From contig JAIXOL010000053.1 in assembly GCA_027486845.1 (NCBI GenBank), positions 62,001 through 126,000 on the forward strand: 64,000 nucleotides of DNA. The letters are read 5' to 3'. The DNA is from Cytophagaceae bacterium. GTDB lineage: Bacteria; Bacteroidota; Bacteroidia; Cytophagales; Spirosomataceae. The position numbers and the translations under genes were made by a program. Shown here piece by piece: positions 7,387-14,603 of the stretch. Under the pieces are notes generated by a model. The model was not told where the DNA came from and made no database searches. It saw only the letters and a program-made list of their open reading frames with translations. Position 1 is the first letter of the stretch. The number at the start of each line of letters is the position of its first letter.

Positions 7387-7575
7387 ATGACAAATCTAAC
7401 ACAATTAAAAGGAAATTGGAATGCCACCAAAGGCAAACTAAAGCAACAATTTGCGATGCTTACCGACGATGATTTATTGCTGGTAGAAGGAAAGCAAGAT
7501 GAAATGCTTGGTCGTCTTCAAACCAAACTTGGCAAGACAAAGGAGGAACTGCAGACGCTCATAACTAGTCTTTAA
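7387..7575 (+). CDS. CsbD-family stress protein
   Basis: 62 residues. [18 protein letters not shown], then a Leu/Asp turn, then [21 protein letters not shown] matches the CsbD signature almost completely. CsbD proteins are small, highly charged, mostly helical proteins induced by general stress; they have no known enzyme activity. The start at 7387 is chosen over the in-frame GTG at 7363 because family members begin two or three residues before xLKGNWN and because 7363 lies only a few bases after the predicted transcript start. First gene of an operon running to the terminator at 9334. Confidence 0.9.
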   Translation: MTNLTQLKGNWNATKGKLKQQFAMLTDDDLLLVEGKQDEMLGRLQTKLGKTKEELQTLITSL

Positions 7576-7621
7576 AATCCAGTTTTTTAACAATTTTTTA
7601 AAAACATTTAAATATAAAAAA

Positions 7622-8056
7622 ATGAAAAAATCAATCTTAGTGACCACTCTTTTTGTTTCTGCATTAATTGTTGGTGCTTGTAGTTCGCCTACCAAAAAGG
7701 TAGAAGATGCAAAAACCGATGTTGTGGAAGCCAACAAAGAATTGGTTGATGCACAAGCAGAGTATATGGCTGATATGGCAAAATATAAGACTGAGACAGC
7801 CGAAAAAATAGCCGCAAATGAACTAATTATAAAAGATTTCAATGCCCGAATTGCCAGTCAGAAAAAAGATGCTCAGGTAGAATACAAGCAAAAAGTAGCT
7901 TCTCTAGAGCAAAAAAATACTGATATGAAAAAGAAAATTGATGATTATAAATTGGATGGAAAAGAAAATTGGGAAAAATTCAAAACTGAATTTAATCACG
8001 ATATGGACGAACTCGGTGAGGCATTTAAAGACTTAACGGTTAAAAATGTAAAATAA
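7622..8056 (+). CDS. Coiled-coil lipoprotein
   Basis: 144 residues. A short signal sequence ends in a lipobox (LIVGAC) with Cys20. The mature chain is almost entirely helical with heptad-like Lys/Glu/Asp/Gln patterning from about residue 30 to 135, so a long periplasmic coiled coil is expected. It lies 46 nt after csbD in the same operon, which points to an envelope-stress role. Coiled-coil lipoproteins of this sort can tether the outer membrane, but nothing in the sequence shows that directly. Confidence 0.65.
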   Translation: MKKSILVTTLFVSALIVGACSSPTKKVEDAKTDVVEANKELVDAQAEYMADMAKYKTETAEKIAANELIIKDFNARIASQKKDAQVEYKQKVASLEQKNTDMKKKIDDYKLDGKENWEKFKTEFNHDMDELGEAFKDLTVKNVK

Positions 8057-8116
8057 AGCCCAACACAACTTTTGTAATGAAAAACATTAAATACACACAA
8101 TTTTAATTTTTAAAAA

Positions 8117-8755
8117 ATGAGAAAGTTACTTTTAATTTTAACTCTTGCTATTATCGGCATCAACCTTTGCCAAGCACAAGTATCAGATGATTCACGCAAA
8201 AAGTTTCAATTTGGACTAAAAATTGGTTCAAATTATTCAAATATTTATGATTCTAATGGCGAAAATTTTGAAGCTGAAGGGAAGTTTGGCTTAGCCGGTG
8301 GCGTTTTTATGGCAATTCCAATCGGTAAATTTTTGGGTGTTCAACCCGAAGTACTGTTTTCACAGAAAGGCTATAAACAAACAGGTACTTTTTTAGGAAG
8401 TACTTATGATTTGACTCGTACTACCGACTATATAGATATTCCATTGTTACTTTCTATCAAACCTGTCAATTTTTTGACTATTCAACTTGGACCACAATTC
8501 TCTTTTTTGACAAAACAAAAAGATGTTTTCAAAAATGCTCTTGCAACCGTAGAGCAGCAAGACGAATTTAAGAATACTAACATTCGTAAAAACATATTGT
8601 GTGCCGTTGGTGGTATTGACATCAATATAAAACGTATAGTAATTGGTGCTAGAGCAGGTTGGGATATTCAAAATAATAATGGTGACGGCACATCGACCAA
8701 TCCTCGCTACAAGAACGCTTGGGTACAAGCAACTTTAGGATTCAGAATTTTATAA
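8117..8755 (+). CDS. Outer-membrane beta-barrel protein (OMP_b-brl_2 type)
   Basis: 212 residues with a signal peptide ending near CQAQ. Then FQFGLKIGSNYSNIYDS, GLAGGVFMAIPIGKFLGVQPEVLFSQKG, DYIDIPLLL and KPVNFLTIQLGPQFSFL are alternating amphipathic strands typical of the small porin-like barrels of Bacteroidota (PF13568). The final strand (WVQATLGFRIL) ends in a hydrophobic residue, as needed for barrel assembly. Third gene of the CsbD operon, so probably made under stress. Ligand unknown. Confidence 0.8.
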   Translation: MRKLLLILTLAIIGINLCQAQVSDDSRKKFQFGLKIGSNYSNIYDSNGENFEAEGKFGLAGGVFMAIPIGKFLGVQPEVLFSQKGYKQTGTFLGSTYDLTRTTDYIDIPLLLSIKPVNFLTIQLGPQFSFLTKQKDVFKNALATVEQQDEFKNTNIRKNILCAVGGIDINIKRIVIGARAGWDIQNNNGDGTSTNPRYKNAWVQATLGFRIL

Positions 8756-8765
8756 TTTTAATCTT

Positions 8766-9065
8766 ATGAAAGCAGAAATAAAACAAATTAGCGAAGGTAT
8801 TTCGGCAACTTTGATTGAATTTATCTCAATCGATAAAATCAGTAAAAACCTCGGAAAGACTATAAAAAATTCAGCAAAGAAAATTGCTAAGAAAGTAGCC
8901 AAACTTCAAATGAAGGAAAACAAAATGGCTAAAAAAGTGGCAAAACAGGCAGATTTTAAAGAGCTTTTAAGTGCTACAAAACGTAAAACATCAATAAAAA
9001 AGGCAGTTGTAAAAAAACTACCTGTGGTTCCTAAATCTAAAGCTGTGAAGCTAAGCGTAACTTAA
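8766..9065 (+). CDS. Lys-rich small protein (99 aa)
   Basis: The N-terminal 35 residues look like an ordinary helix pair; residues 36 to the end are Lys/Ala-rich (KKIAKKVAKLQMKENKMAKK and similar) with valine-proline runs near the end, resembling the tails of H1-like proteins. No signal or membrane segment. It sits 10 nt after the barrel gene in the CsbD operon. Nucleic-acid binding is plausible from charge alone; not shown. Confidence 0.5.
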   Translation: MKAEIKQISEGISATLIEFISIDKISKNLGKTIKNSAKKIAKKVAKLQMKENKMAKKVAKQADFKELLSATKRKTSIKKAVVKKLPVVPKSKAVKLSVT

Positions 9066-9094
9066 AAATTTCAAAACAGATAAATAGCAAACCT

Positions 9095-9280
9095 ATGTTT
9101 TATAAACTTGAAATTTCATTAATTATCATTTTATTTATACTTGGTAGCTACGAAGTCTTGCAACTTACTAATTTAGGAAACAGATGGTCTTGTTTCTCGA
9201 GACTTTCAATTAAGTGGTTGTATGGTTTGATTTTGACAAAAAAGATGATGAGAAACATGTATAAATATCAACAGCAATAA
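9095..9280 (+). CDS. Small single-pass membrane protein
   Basis: 61 residues with one N-terminal transmembrane helix (LEISLIIILFILGSYEVL) and a basic C-terminal half with many Lys, Arg and Tyr, so an N-out/C-in inner-membrane protein by the positive-inside rule. Last gene of the CsbD operon, 29 nt after the Lys-rich gene and 54 nt before a strong terminator. No family recognised. Confidence 0.45.
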   Translation: MFYKLEISLIIILFILGSYEVLQLTNLGNRWSCFSRLSIKWLYGLILTKKMMRNMYKYQQQ

Positions 9281-9333
9281 TTTTAAAAAGTTAAGAAGAT
9301 AATTTAATAGGTAATAGTGGTTAGGGTTGATTC

Positions 9334-9363
9334 AAAAAGCCATCTTTTTAAGGTGGCTTTTTT
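9334..9363 (+). terminator. Rho-independent terminator of the CsbD operon
   Basis: AAAAAGCCATCTT, short loop, AAGGTGGCTTTTTT: a 13-bp stem with one G-T pair followed by a T-run. Confidence 0.85.
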
Positions 9364-10037
9364 GTGTTTTAAAAGGAACCGAGTGTATTAGGATTTATAA
9401 ATTTCTAAAAGCCTTCGATTTGAATTTTTTGTAAGGTTGCACTAAAATTAATAACATGCAACAATTTTGAATTTCTATCTATTAAAAACGGTTTTTTTTA
9501 AAAATAATGGATTAAATCAAACAAGTATTTATATAATTTGTTACTTTTTAAAAATCAATGTAAAATTCCGAGTAAATAATACAATAAACTGACAGGCTAT
9601 GGCGTGAAATAAAATTGCTAATACATTTTTTGTTATTTTCATGATTTATAGGTTATTTTTAATAGTATTTATAGTAATAATTGTTGAAATGTTAATAAAT
9701 TTTAGTTCTGTAGCCAACTTTTTGGATTGTATAATTTTGAATTACAAGGACATGTAAAGTACTTTATTTGCTCTTTTTTTAAGTATTTCGTCTTTTCTCG
9801 GATTATTTACTCGAAAAGTTTCAGAAAGGGTAGGCCGAGTTTCATAGATTAGTTTTAGTGTTTTTTTATTACAATATTAATACAAAATATAGCATTGATT
9901 TGTCATTTTTTTTGGTAGATGGATTATCCCTGTAAAGTTTATTACTGACGTGTTTTTTTAATTTATTGGCATTTTGCATTTTATGTTCAAAAATGTGTAT
10001 AAATTTACTTTACCAACTCAACGATTCCAATTATACC
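9364..10037. other. AT-rich intergenic stretch, no gene seen
   Basis: About 670 bp with stops in every frame and no recognisable RNA family. It ends at a strong hairpin (10038-10073) oriented so that it could terminate a plus-strand transcript arising here, which leaves room for an unannotated small RNA. Confidence 0.4.
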
Positions 10038-10073
10038 AAAACTGCCACTCTTCGGTAAAGAGCGGCAGTTTTT
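10038..10073. terminator. Bidirectional terminator
   Basis: AAAACTGCCACTC, 9-nt loop, GAGCGGCAGTTTTTT. It has A and T tracts on both sides, so it can serve the minus-strand gene ending at 10240 and any plus-strand transcript from the upstream gap. Confidence 0.7.
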
Positions 10074-10239
10074 TGTGATTCAATTAAAATGCTTGTAAAT
10101 CAGTCTCATGAATTTGTTACCTATATATTTATTCACCAAACATATTTAAGCTATTGCAACTGAGGCTTTTTACGCTAAATTTTTCGCTTTGTTTTGACTT
10201 TTATCATTTGATGATAGCTTAGAACTTAACAAGCGTCAA

Positions 10240-10896
10240 TCAAAATCTCCACCCTAAAGCTATATCAAATTTTAGGTTTACACTTGCACCAATAGCTTGG
10301 TCATAAAACTGATTGGATGCGGATTTTTTTGCGACTGTTTTTGATTTTGATAAACCAATTCCGCCATTGACATCTACTGTAAAGTGTTTACCCATCAATT
10401 TTTGAGTTCCAATATGAATACCACCAATTACTTTGGTTGAAGAAACTTTTAAGTCTGGAGTACTCAATTTATTCTTTATGACGTCTTTTGAAGAAAATAA
10501 AGACTCCCACTTTGATGACCGTATTGAATTATAAAAACCGAAGTAAAATCCATCCATAACTTTATCAGATTGTGCATACCATCTAAGCTCCGGATCAATT
10601 GCAAACCCTCCCTTGAATTTGTCAGGTGGAAATGCCAACGTACCAATTAATGGTCCAAATAATATAGGAGTTACACCTAAAGAAGCAGTAAGATTTTTAT
10701 AAATAACCCTTTCATAATGAATCATTGGAATCTGACCTTTCAGAAAAGTAAATGGTGAAAGTTTAATTATGTTGGGCATTGGGGTACGATCACTCATAGA
10801 ATTAGTCTCATAAGCCATAACCTGCAAACTTGTCAATGTTATAAGAATAGAAATTAGTAAAGTTTTTTTTGTGATTTTTTTTAGGAATGATTTCAT
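10240..10896 (-). CDS. Outer-membrane beta-barrel protein (DUF3575-like)
   Basis: 218 residues with a signal peptide ending after about residue 28 (QVMA-YE). Strand-rich: IIKLSPFTFLKGQIPMIHYE and then YKNLTASLGVTPI at the start of the barrel, FAIDPELRWYAQSDKVMDGF in the middle (the xIDPExRWY block is typical of DUF3575-type proteins), a Gly-rich HFTVDVNGGIGLS strand, and a last strand FDIALGWRF ending in Phe as outer-membrane barrels do. It stands alone, 108 bp from the next feature. Function unknown. Confidence 0.7.
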   Translation of the reverse strand: MKSFLKKITKKTLLISILITLTSLQVMAYETNSMSDRTPMPNIIKLSPFTFLKGQIPMIHYERVIYKNLTASLGVTPILFGPLIGTLAFPPDKFKGGFAIDPELRWYAQSDKVMDGFYFGFYNSIRSSKWESLFSSKDVIKNKLSTPDLKVSSTKVIGGIHIGTQKLMGKHFTVDVNGGIGLSKSKTVAKKSASNQFYDQAIGASVNLKFDIALGWRF

Positions 10897-11004
10897 GTTA
10901 AGTAGTTTTTAATTTAATTGTGGCACTGATTTGTTATTAATTTTTCGATTTAAGCTTTTGTTTTAATCTTTTCTTTCTTTATCACGACAATTGACTGCTC
11001 GTGA

Positions 11005-11196
11005 TTACCTAAGAAGCATTGTTAGTAGGTTGCCTGAACCTATTCTATTTCCACTAGTGTCAAAAGTCACGTTTATATCTGGGTTATATTGTCCCAAACG
11101 ATTGCCCTTTGCATCAAATATTCATAATTTACCCCCGAATTCAGAGATCTTACCTGTATGGTTTCCACTTCTATCTCTTAAGAATTGATTTGCCAT
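11005..11196 (-). pseudogene. Small Gly/Asn-repeat protein broken by an in-frame TGA
   Basis: Read on the minus strand, the frame from ATG at 11196 runs 64 codons to TAA at 11005 with one internal TGA (codon 25, 11122-11124). The product would be a string of short repeats of the form DxSGNxxGxI: LRDRSGNHTGKISE, then FDAKGNRLGQYNPD, then FDTSGNRIGSGN. This is the pattern of small Bacteroidota proteins often mis-named 3-oxoacyl-ACP synthase. The position of the stop, between KL and IFD, is where relatives have an aromatic or polar residue, so TGG to TGA is a likely cause. Could be read through only if TGA were recoded, which nothing else in the window suggests. Confidence 0.6.
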
Positions 11197-11447
11197 AATT
11201 TTTTTGTTAAAGTGTTAATGATAAATTTGAGTCATTCAATCAAATGAAAAAAGGCATGTCTTATCCTAAAATAAATTCTCCGTTTTTCACGGCACCCCGA
11301 ATCATTGGTCTATGATTTTGGGTAAATATTTTTCACTCCTTTCTTGGAAAGCCCATCGCTCTCGGAAGGGAATGTGACAAAGACCAGAATTTGATTAAAC
11401 CAATGCATGAGGGTCTAATGCCGACGAACTTGATAGAACGATAAGTA

Positions 11448-11729
11448 TTATTTTTTTTTGGGGTGCCGCAATTTTACTTCAGCGATAACTTTATCATAAT
11501 CTAATGCAGCAATCTCCTTCTGTAATTCCAAGTCCTTCTCTACATAAGCTTGTTTTACAGCGTATTCAAACAAATCACATGAATGAAGTTTACTAGGAAT
11601 TAATGGTGGCCTTTCTCCTTCCACTCTTTTAGATGCATGGCTACATCTTAAACCTAGACCTACGCCTATTAACCAAGCAATATATTTACAGTTTGCACAA
11701 ATTTTTTCTTTTTCTTTCGTGTTTTTCAT
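11448..11729 (-). CDS. Small four-Cys protein, possible zinc binder
   Basis: 93 residues from the ATG at 11729 (an upstream in-frame ATG at 11789 would add 20 residues of low-complexity Leu/Lys/Asn sequence and is not preferred). CANCKY at residues 11-16, RCSH around 28, and HSCDLFE around 49 give four Cys and two His in a compact segment, as in a zinc-ribbon-like fold; the rest is a charged helix. The reverse strand of element B (11777-11853) forms its upstream region. Function unknown. Confidence 0.6.
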   Translation of the reverse strand: MKNTKEKEKICANCKYIAWLIGVGLGLRCSHASKRVEGERPPLIPSKLHSCDLFEYAVKQAYVEKDLELQKEIAALDYDKVIAEVKLRHPKKK

Positions 11730-11776
11730 GATTAAAGTGTTTTTTCTTTTAAGTAATAGAAGAATATTGATTTGCA

Positions 11777-11853
11777 AATTTGACAACAACCAAATAGCTG
11801 TCTATCAGCTTATTAACTTAAAGTGTACTTCCCGACTATTGACCTTGAACTAC
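11777..11853. repeat. Copy B of the ~80-bp element seen at 4468
   Basis: Same orientation as copy A, with blocks AAATTTG, CTGTCTAT, CTTAA, ACTT-nn-CGACTATTGAC and TACTT conserved in order. It lies about 50-125 bp upstream of the minus-strand Cys-rich gene. A CACCTTTACA sequence resembling the stress -7 element follows at 11870 on the plus strand, with no plus-strand gene behind it. Confidence 0.5.
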
Positions 11854-11880
11854 TTATCTGTCGGGTTGCACCTTTACAAA

Positions 11881-12381
11881 CTAATTTTTAAAAACAAATC
11901 TATTCCTTTCTAGCTGACTAGGTTTATTCCTGTTTTTGTAAACATCTGCAATGCTCATAAATACACCTTGAACAGAAGATAAAATCTGAAATTGTAAGTT
12001 TTCTGCCGTGTAAACAAAGAAGTTGTCTTGTATATCAAGGTTTACTTTTTTATTGATTAATACATTATTTCCCATTCCGCCATAATAAAAGTCGAAGTAT
12101 GATTCCTCTTTTTCATTGGTTTTAAAGGTCATATCAACATATTTTAACAAGATTTTTTCAGCCAACAAATAGGTTTCTTCGTCTTCAAATATATTAGTCC
12201 TATAACATATAAGTTCATTGGTCTGACTGTCATTTTGTGTAGTGTAAATAATAATGCCACCTGAATTTCCCATAGCTCCTGGAGGTGTTACTTCTGCATA
12301 AATTATTTTATCAACTTCAATACTGTCCAGCATTGATTTGGATAATTTTTTTGAAACTGGATTGGTCATATTTTTTATCAT
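11881..12381 (-). CDS. Hypothetical cytoplasmic protein (166 aa)
   Basis: No signal or membrane segment. The sequence alternates short strands and helices: IIYAEVTPPGAMGNSGGIII, then ELICYRTNIFEDEETYLLAE, then DFYYGGMGNNVLINK, and a C-terminal FQILSSVQGVFMSIADVYKN. The glycine-rich GAMGNSGGI and YGGMGN turns stand out, but I do not recognise a family. It is the first gene downstream of the palindrome-bearing promoter at 12555-12604, which it shares in design with the one at 18696. The ATG at 12369 is an equally possible start. Confidence 0.55.
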   Translation of the reverse strand: MIKNMTNPVSKKLSKSMLDSIEVDKIIYAEVTPPGAMGNSGGIIIYTTQNDSQTNELICYRTNIFEDEETYLLAEKILLKYVDMTFKTNEKEESYFDFYYGGMGNNVLINKKVNLDIQDNFFVYTAENLQFQILSSVQGVFMSIADVYKNRNKPSQLERNRFVFKN

Positions 12382-12554
12382 TTTTCTATGTTAAACAAGA
12401 CTTCTAATGGCTTCGGACTTTAATTTGTGTTGATTTAGTAGCATTAATTAAGCTGCATTTTTTTACCAGATGTGATAAATGTTTTTTAAAACTCCATCTT
12501 CTGGATGTGCATTTGCAACTTTTTCATTCGCAACATTTATTTAGTTTGATGGTA

Positions 12555-12604
12555 CAAAAGTAGTATTTGAAAATACGTGTAGACGAATTTTTGCAAGCTT
12601 GCAA
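12555..12604 (-). promoter_or_regulatory. Palindrome-controlled promoter 1
   Basis: The 14-bp perfect palindrome TTGCAAGCTTGCAA at 12591-12604, followed on the minus strand 28 nt later by TACTTTTG (12562-12555), a full match to the Bacteroidota -7 element TAnnTTTG. The 65 bp from palindrome to initially transcribed region align with the promoter at 18696-18764. The palindrome is centred roughly 45-50 bp before the expected start, where an activator would sit. It should drive the 166-aa gene. Confidence 0.6.
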
Positions 12605-12717
12605 TAGGCATTATTTAAACTGAATTAATTCTGAAAAGGTACCGAGTTGCAAAGTTGAAGAGGCGACCGTAGATTGGCACAAAGTACTGATAATGAGCTA
12701 GTTATATCATAACAAAG

Positions 12718-12826
12718 GGCAAACCATCGCTCCGATTGTTATTTTAAATCAGAGGCGAACCGTCGCTCCGATTGTTATTTTAAATCAGAGGCGAACCGTC
12801 GCTCCGATTGTTATCTTATAATCAAA
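12718..12826. repeat. Three tandem copies of a 36-bp hairpin repeat
   Basis: Units start at 12718, 12754 and 12790. Each includes GGCGAACCGTCGCTCCGATT and, with the preceding AATCAGA, folds as AATCAGAGGCGA / TCGCTCCGATT with a 4-nt ACCG loop, one mismatch and one bulge. The third unit changes at its end into the 21-bp array that follows, so the two repeat types are joined. Confidence 0.8.
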
Positions 12827-12994
12827 GTGTGTTATCTTATAATCAAGGTGTATTATCTTATAATCAAGGTGTGTTATCTTATAATCAAGGTGTATTATCT
12901 TATAATCAAGGTTTGTTATCTTATAATCAAGGTGTGTTATCTTATAATCAGGGTGTGTTATCTTATAATCAGAGTGTTTTATAAGATAATCAGA
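12811..12994. repeat. Eight-copy 21-bp tandem array with an inverted terminal copy
   Basis: TTATCTTATAATCA recurs at 12811, 12832, 12853, 12874, 12895, 12916, 12937 and 12958, exactly 21 bp apart, with GTGTG or GTGTA between. The last unit (about 12980-12992) has TTATAAGATAATCA, in which the 11-bp core is the reverse complement of TTATCTTATAA. The 21-bp period is two turns of B-DNA. It is open in one plus frame as a 7-residue repeat, but that frame has no proper start or codon use. Confidence 0.85.
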
Positions 12995-13086
12995 ATCATA
13001 ATAGTATCATTAAATTTAAAGGAAGAATTCTTATATCTTATCTACATTTATTTAACTTTGCAAATAAAATTTATTACAAGTTTAGA

Positions 13087-13451
13087 TGGTTCAAATAGAA
13101 AATAAACGATTTTCCTTTTCAGGGCACGAATCCTTTCAATGTCGTAGTTTATGGTTGAAAAAAGGGTATGATTTTATAAATAGTGGCAAATCATTTAATG
13201 ACGAAGACGCTGTTGTAAGATTGTGAGTTGGGAAGAATATGGTAGCTTCCATAAGATATTGGATGAAAGCTTTTGATTTGTTACATTGAAGTGTTACAAT
13301 AACAAGGATTTACTCATTTATCCTATTCATAAATCAACCAAAGTAGTCAATCAAGTGGCCAATGATTTTAAAAAAGTACTTCGTTCTTTCAATATTATAG
13401 GTATTTATGGTTTGGAAGTTCTAAAAAATTTGTTAGCCTTTCAACAGTAAC
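13087..13451 (+). pseudogene. Decayed DUF4007 gene
   Basis: From ATG at 13087 the frame reads FSFSGHESFQCRSLWLKKGY, then FNDEDAVVRL, a TGA stop (13225-13227), then VGKNMVASIRYWMKAFDLLH and a second stop. FSGHExFxxRxxWLKKG with LGVGKNMVxSIRYWxxAF is the clear start of a DUF4007 protein, here with Gly changed to a stop. A further open piece in another frame (13295-13450) reads DLLIYPIHKSTKVVNQ to LLAFQQ and looks like the C-terminal end of a different or internally deleted gene. DUF4007 is, to my knowledge, found with phosphoadenosine-phosphosulfate-reductase-like and DNA-modification defence genes. Only about 120 codons of the original remain. Confidence 0.7.
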
Positions 13452-13475
13452 AATTCAAATAAAACTAATAATTCT

Positions 13476-14603
13476 ATGAAACTACCTGAAAATGATGGCT
13501 TAGAAATATCAAAACTATCCTCTGTGTTTTCAGATACTACAAATTCATATAAATTTTATTGGTTTCTGTCAATTTTAGATAGTTTACAAGAAAACAACGA
13601 GGCAATTGTTTCTTTAAATGATATTGTCATTAGAATGGTTGCAAATGTTTGGTATCCTTTGGATTATTACAAACTTTCATTTGGAAAACAAGATAGCTTT
13701 AAGAAAATTGCCGAATTCTTAACAAGCAAAATAACGATTGATAATAGTATTAACTCTCCCTCTCTTTTTAATCAGATCAATAGCAAACTTAACCTTGATG
13801 ATAACTATTTACTAAGTCAGAAAACATCTAAGCTCAAAACATATGTACCGTCTAGGTTTCTCAGTCCTTTTTTTTCGGATGAAATAAGGGGTTTATTAGA
13901 CTCTCAAGGAATTTCAGAGTCTCAAGTAAATAGTAAAATCAAAGAATTAGCTAACAATAATTTTAAAAATAATCCGCAAAAGGTAATTTATAGATTTGTG
14001 GGAGATTGCATTGAAATAAATGAGGTTTGGATTGACTATTTTCAAAAACATCAAGGAATATTGAGAGGATTTATTTATTGGCACCTAATTAAATTTTTGC
14101 AAAAAAATAACCCAAACGTAATTGGACTTTCTGAAAAACTCAATAAACCAACTCAGAGAGATTTAAAACAGGCTAATCTTTTTTGGAAAGAATATCTAAA
14201 AGAAACGCCACAAGTTAATTGTATTTATTCTGGACAAGAAATAACTCTTCAAAATTTAAGTTTAGACCATTTTTTGCCCTGGTCGTTTGTTGCACACGAC
14301 CAACTTTGGAATATTATTCCCACACCTAAAAGCGTTAATTCATCAAAAAGTGATTGGTTGCCTTCGATAGAATTATACATTAACGATTATGTGTACACGC
14401 AATTTAAAGTTTATGAATTTTACTTTAAAAAAGATAAATCTAAAATTATAGAAGATTATAGTATCTTGTTTTCTCAAAGTTCCGAATTCAATAAACTGAT
14501 TGCTTTTGATGATTTTAAAGAGAACCTAAAAAAACTTATTTTACCACAAATTCAAACTGCACGAAATATGGGTTTTTCTTATCCATTTATTTATAAAAAA
14601 TGA
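13476..14603 (+). CDS. HNH endonuclease-domain protein
   Basis: 375 residues, intact. The C-terminal half has the HNH core: CIYSGQEI, then LSLDHFLPWSFVAHDQLWNI at about residue 262 (the Asp-His pair is catalytic), then IPTPKSVNSSKSDWLP (the Asn and Lys of the motif). The N-terminal 250 residues are mostly helical, with no recognised domain, and may handle DNA recognition. The stop overlaps the next gene's ATG by 4 bp, so the nuclease and the methyltransferase-HIT protein are made together. Position behind a DUF4007 remnant suggests it is what is left of a DNA-modification or restriction locus. Confidence 0.8.
   Translation: MKLPENDGLEISKLSSVFSDTTNSYKFYWFLSILDSLQENNEAIVSLNDIVIRMVANVWYPLDYYKLSFGKQDSFKKIAEFLTSKITIDNSINSPSLFNQINSKLNLDDNYLLSQKTSKLKTYVPSRFLSPFFSDEIRGLLDSQGISESQVNSKIKELANNNFKNNPQKVIYRFVGDCIEINEVWIDYFQKHQGILRGFIYWHLIKFLQKNNPNVIGLSEKLNKPTQRDLKQANLFWKEYLKETPQVNCIYSGQEITLQNLSLDHFLPWSFVAHDQLWNIIPTPKSVNSSKSDWLPSIELYINDYVYTQFKVYEFYFKKDKSKIIEDYSILFSQSSEFNKLIAFDDFKENLKKLILPQIQTARNMGFSYPFIYKK

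Noticed and set aside
10991-11188. Plus-strand open frame of 65 codons
   Set aside because: It is the opposite strand of the broken GN-repeat gene, whose reading frame has clear internal repeats.
11290-11467. Inverted CGGCACCCC / GGGGTGCCG pair and an open stretch on the minus strand between them
   Set aside because: The arms are only 9 bp and 160 bp apart, one arm lies in the end of a gene, and the open stretch has no start or family pattern.
12811-12980. CRISPR-like array
   Set aside because: The repeats touch each other at 21 bp with no variable spacers, and no cas gene is in the window.
12827-13105. Open frame of 92 codons with a repeated 7-residue unit (CYLIIKV)
   Set aside because: It is produced by the 21-bp tandem array being a multiple of three; it starts with GTG inside a repeat and has no family pattern after it.
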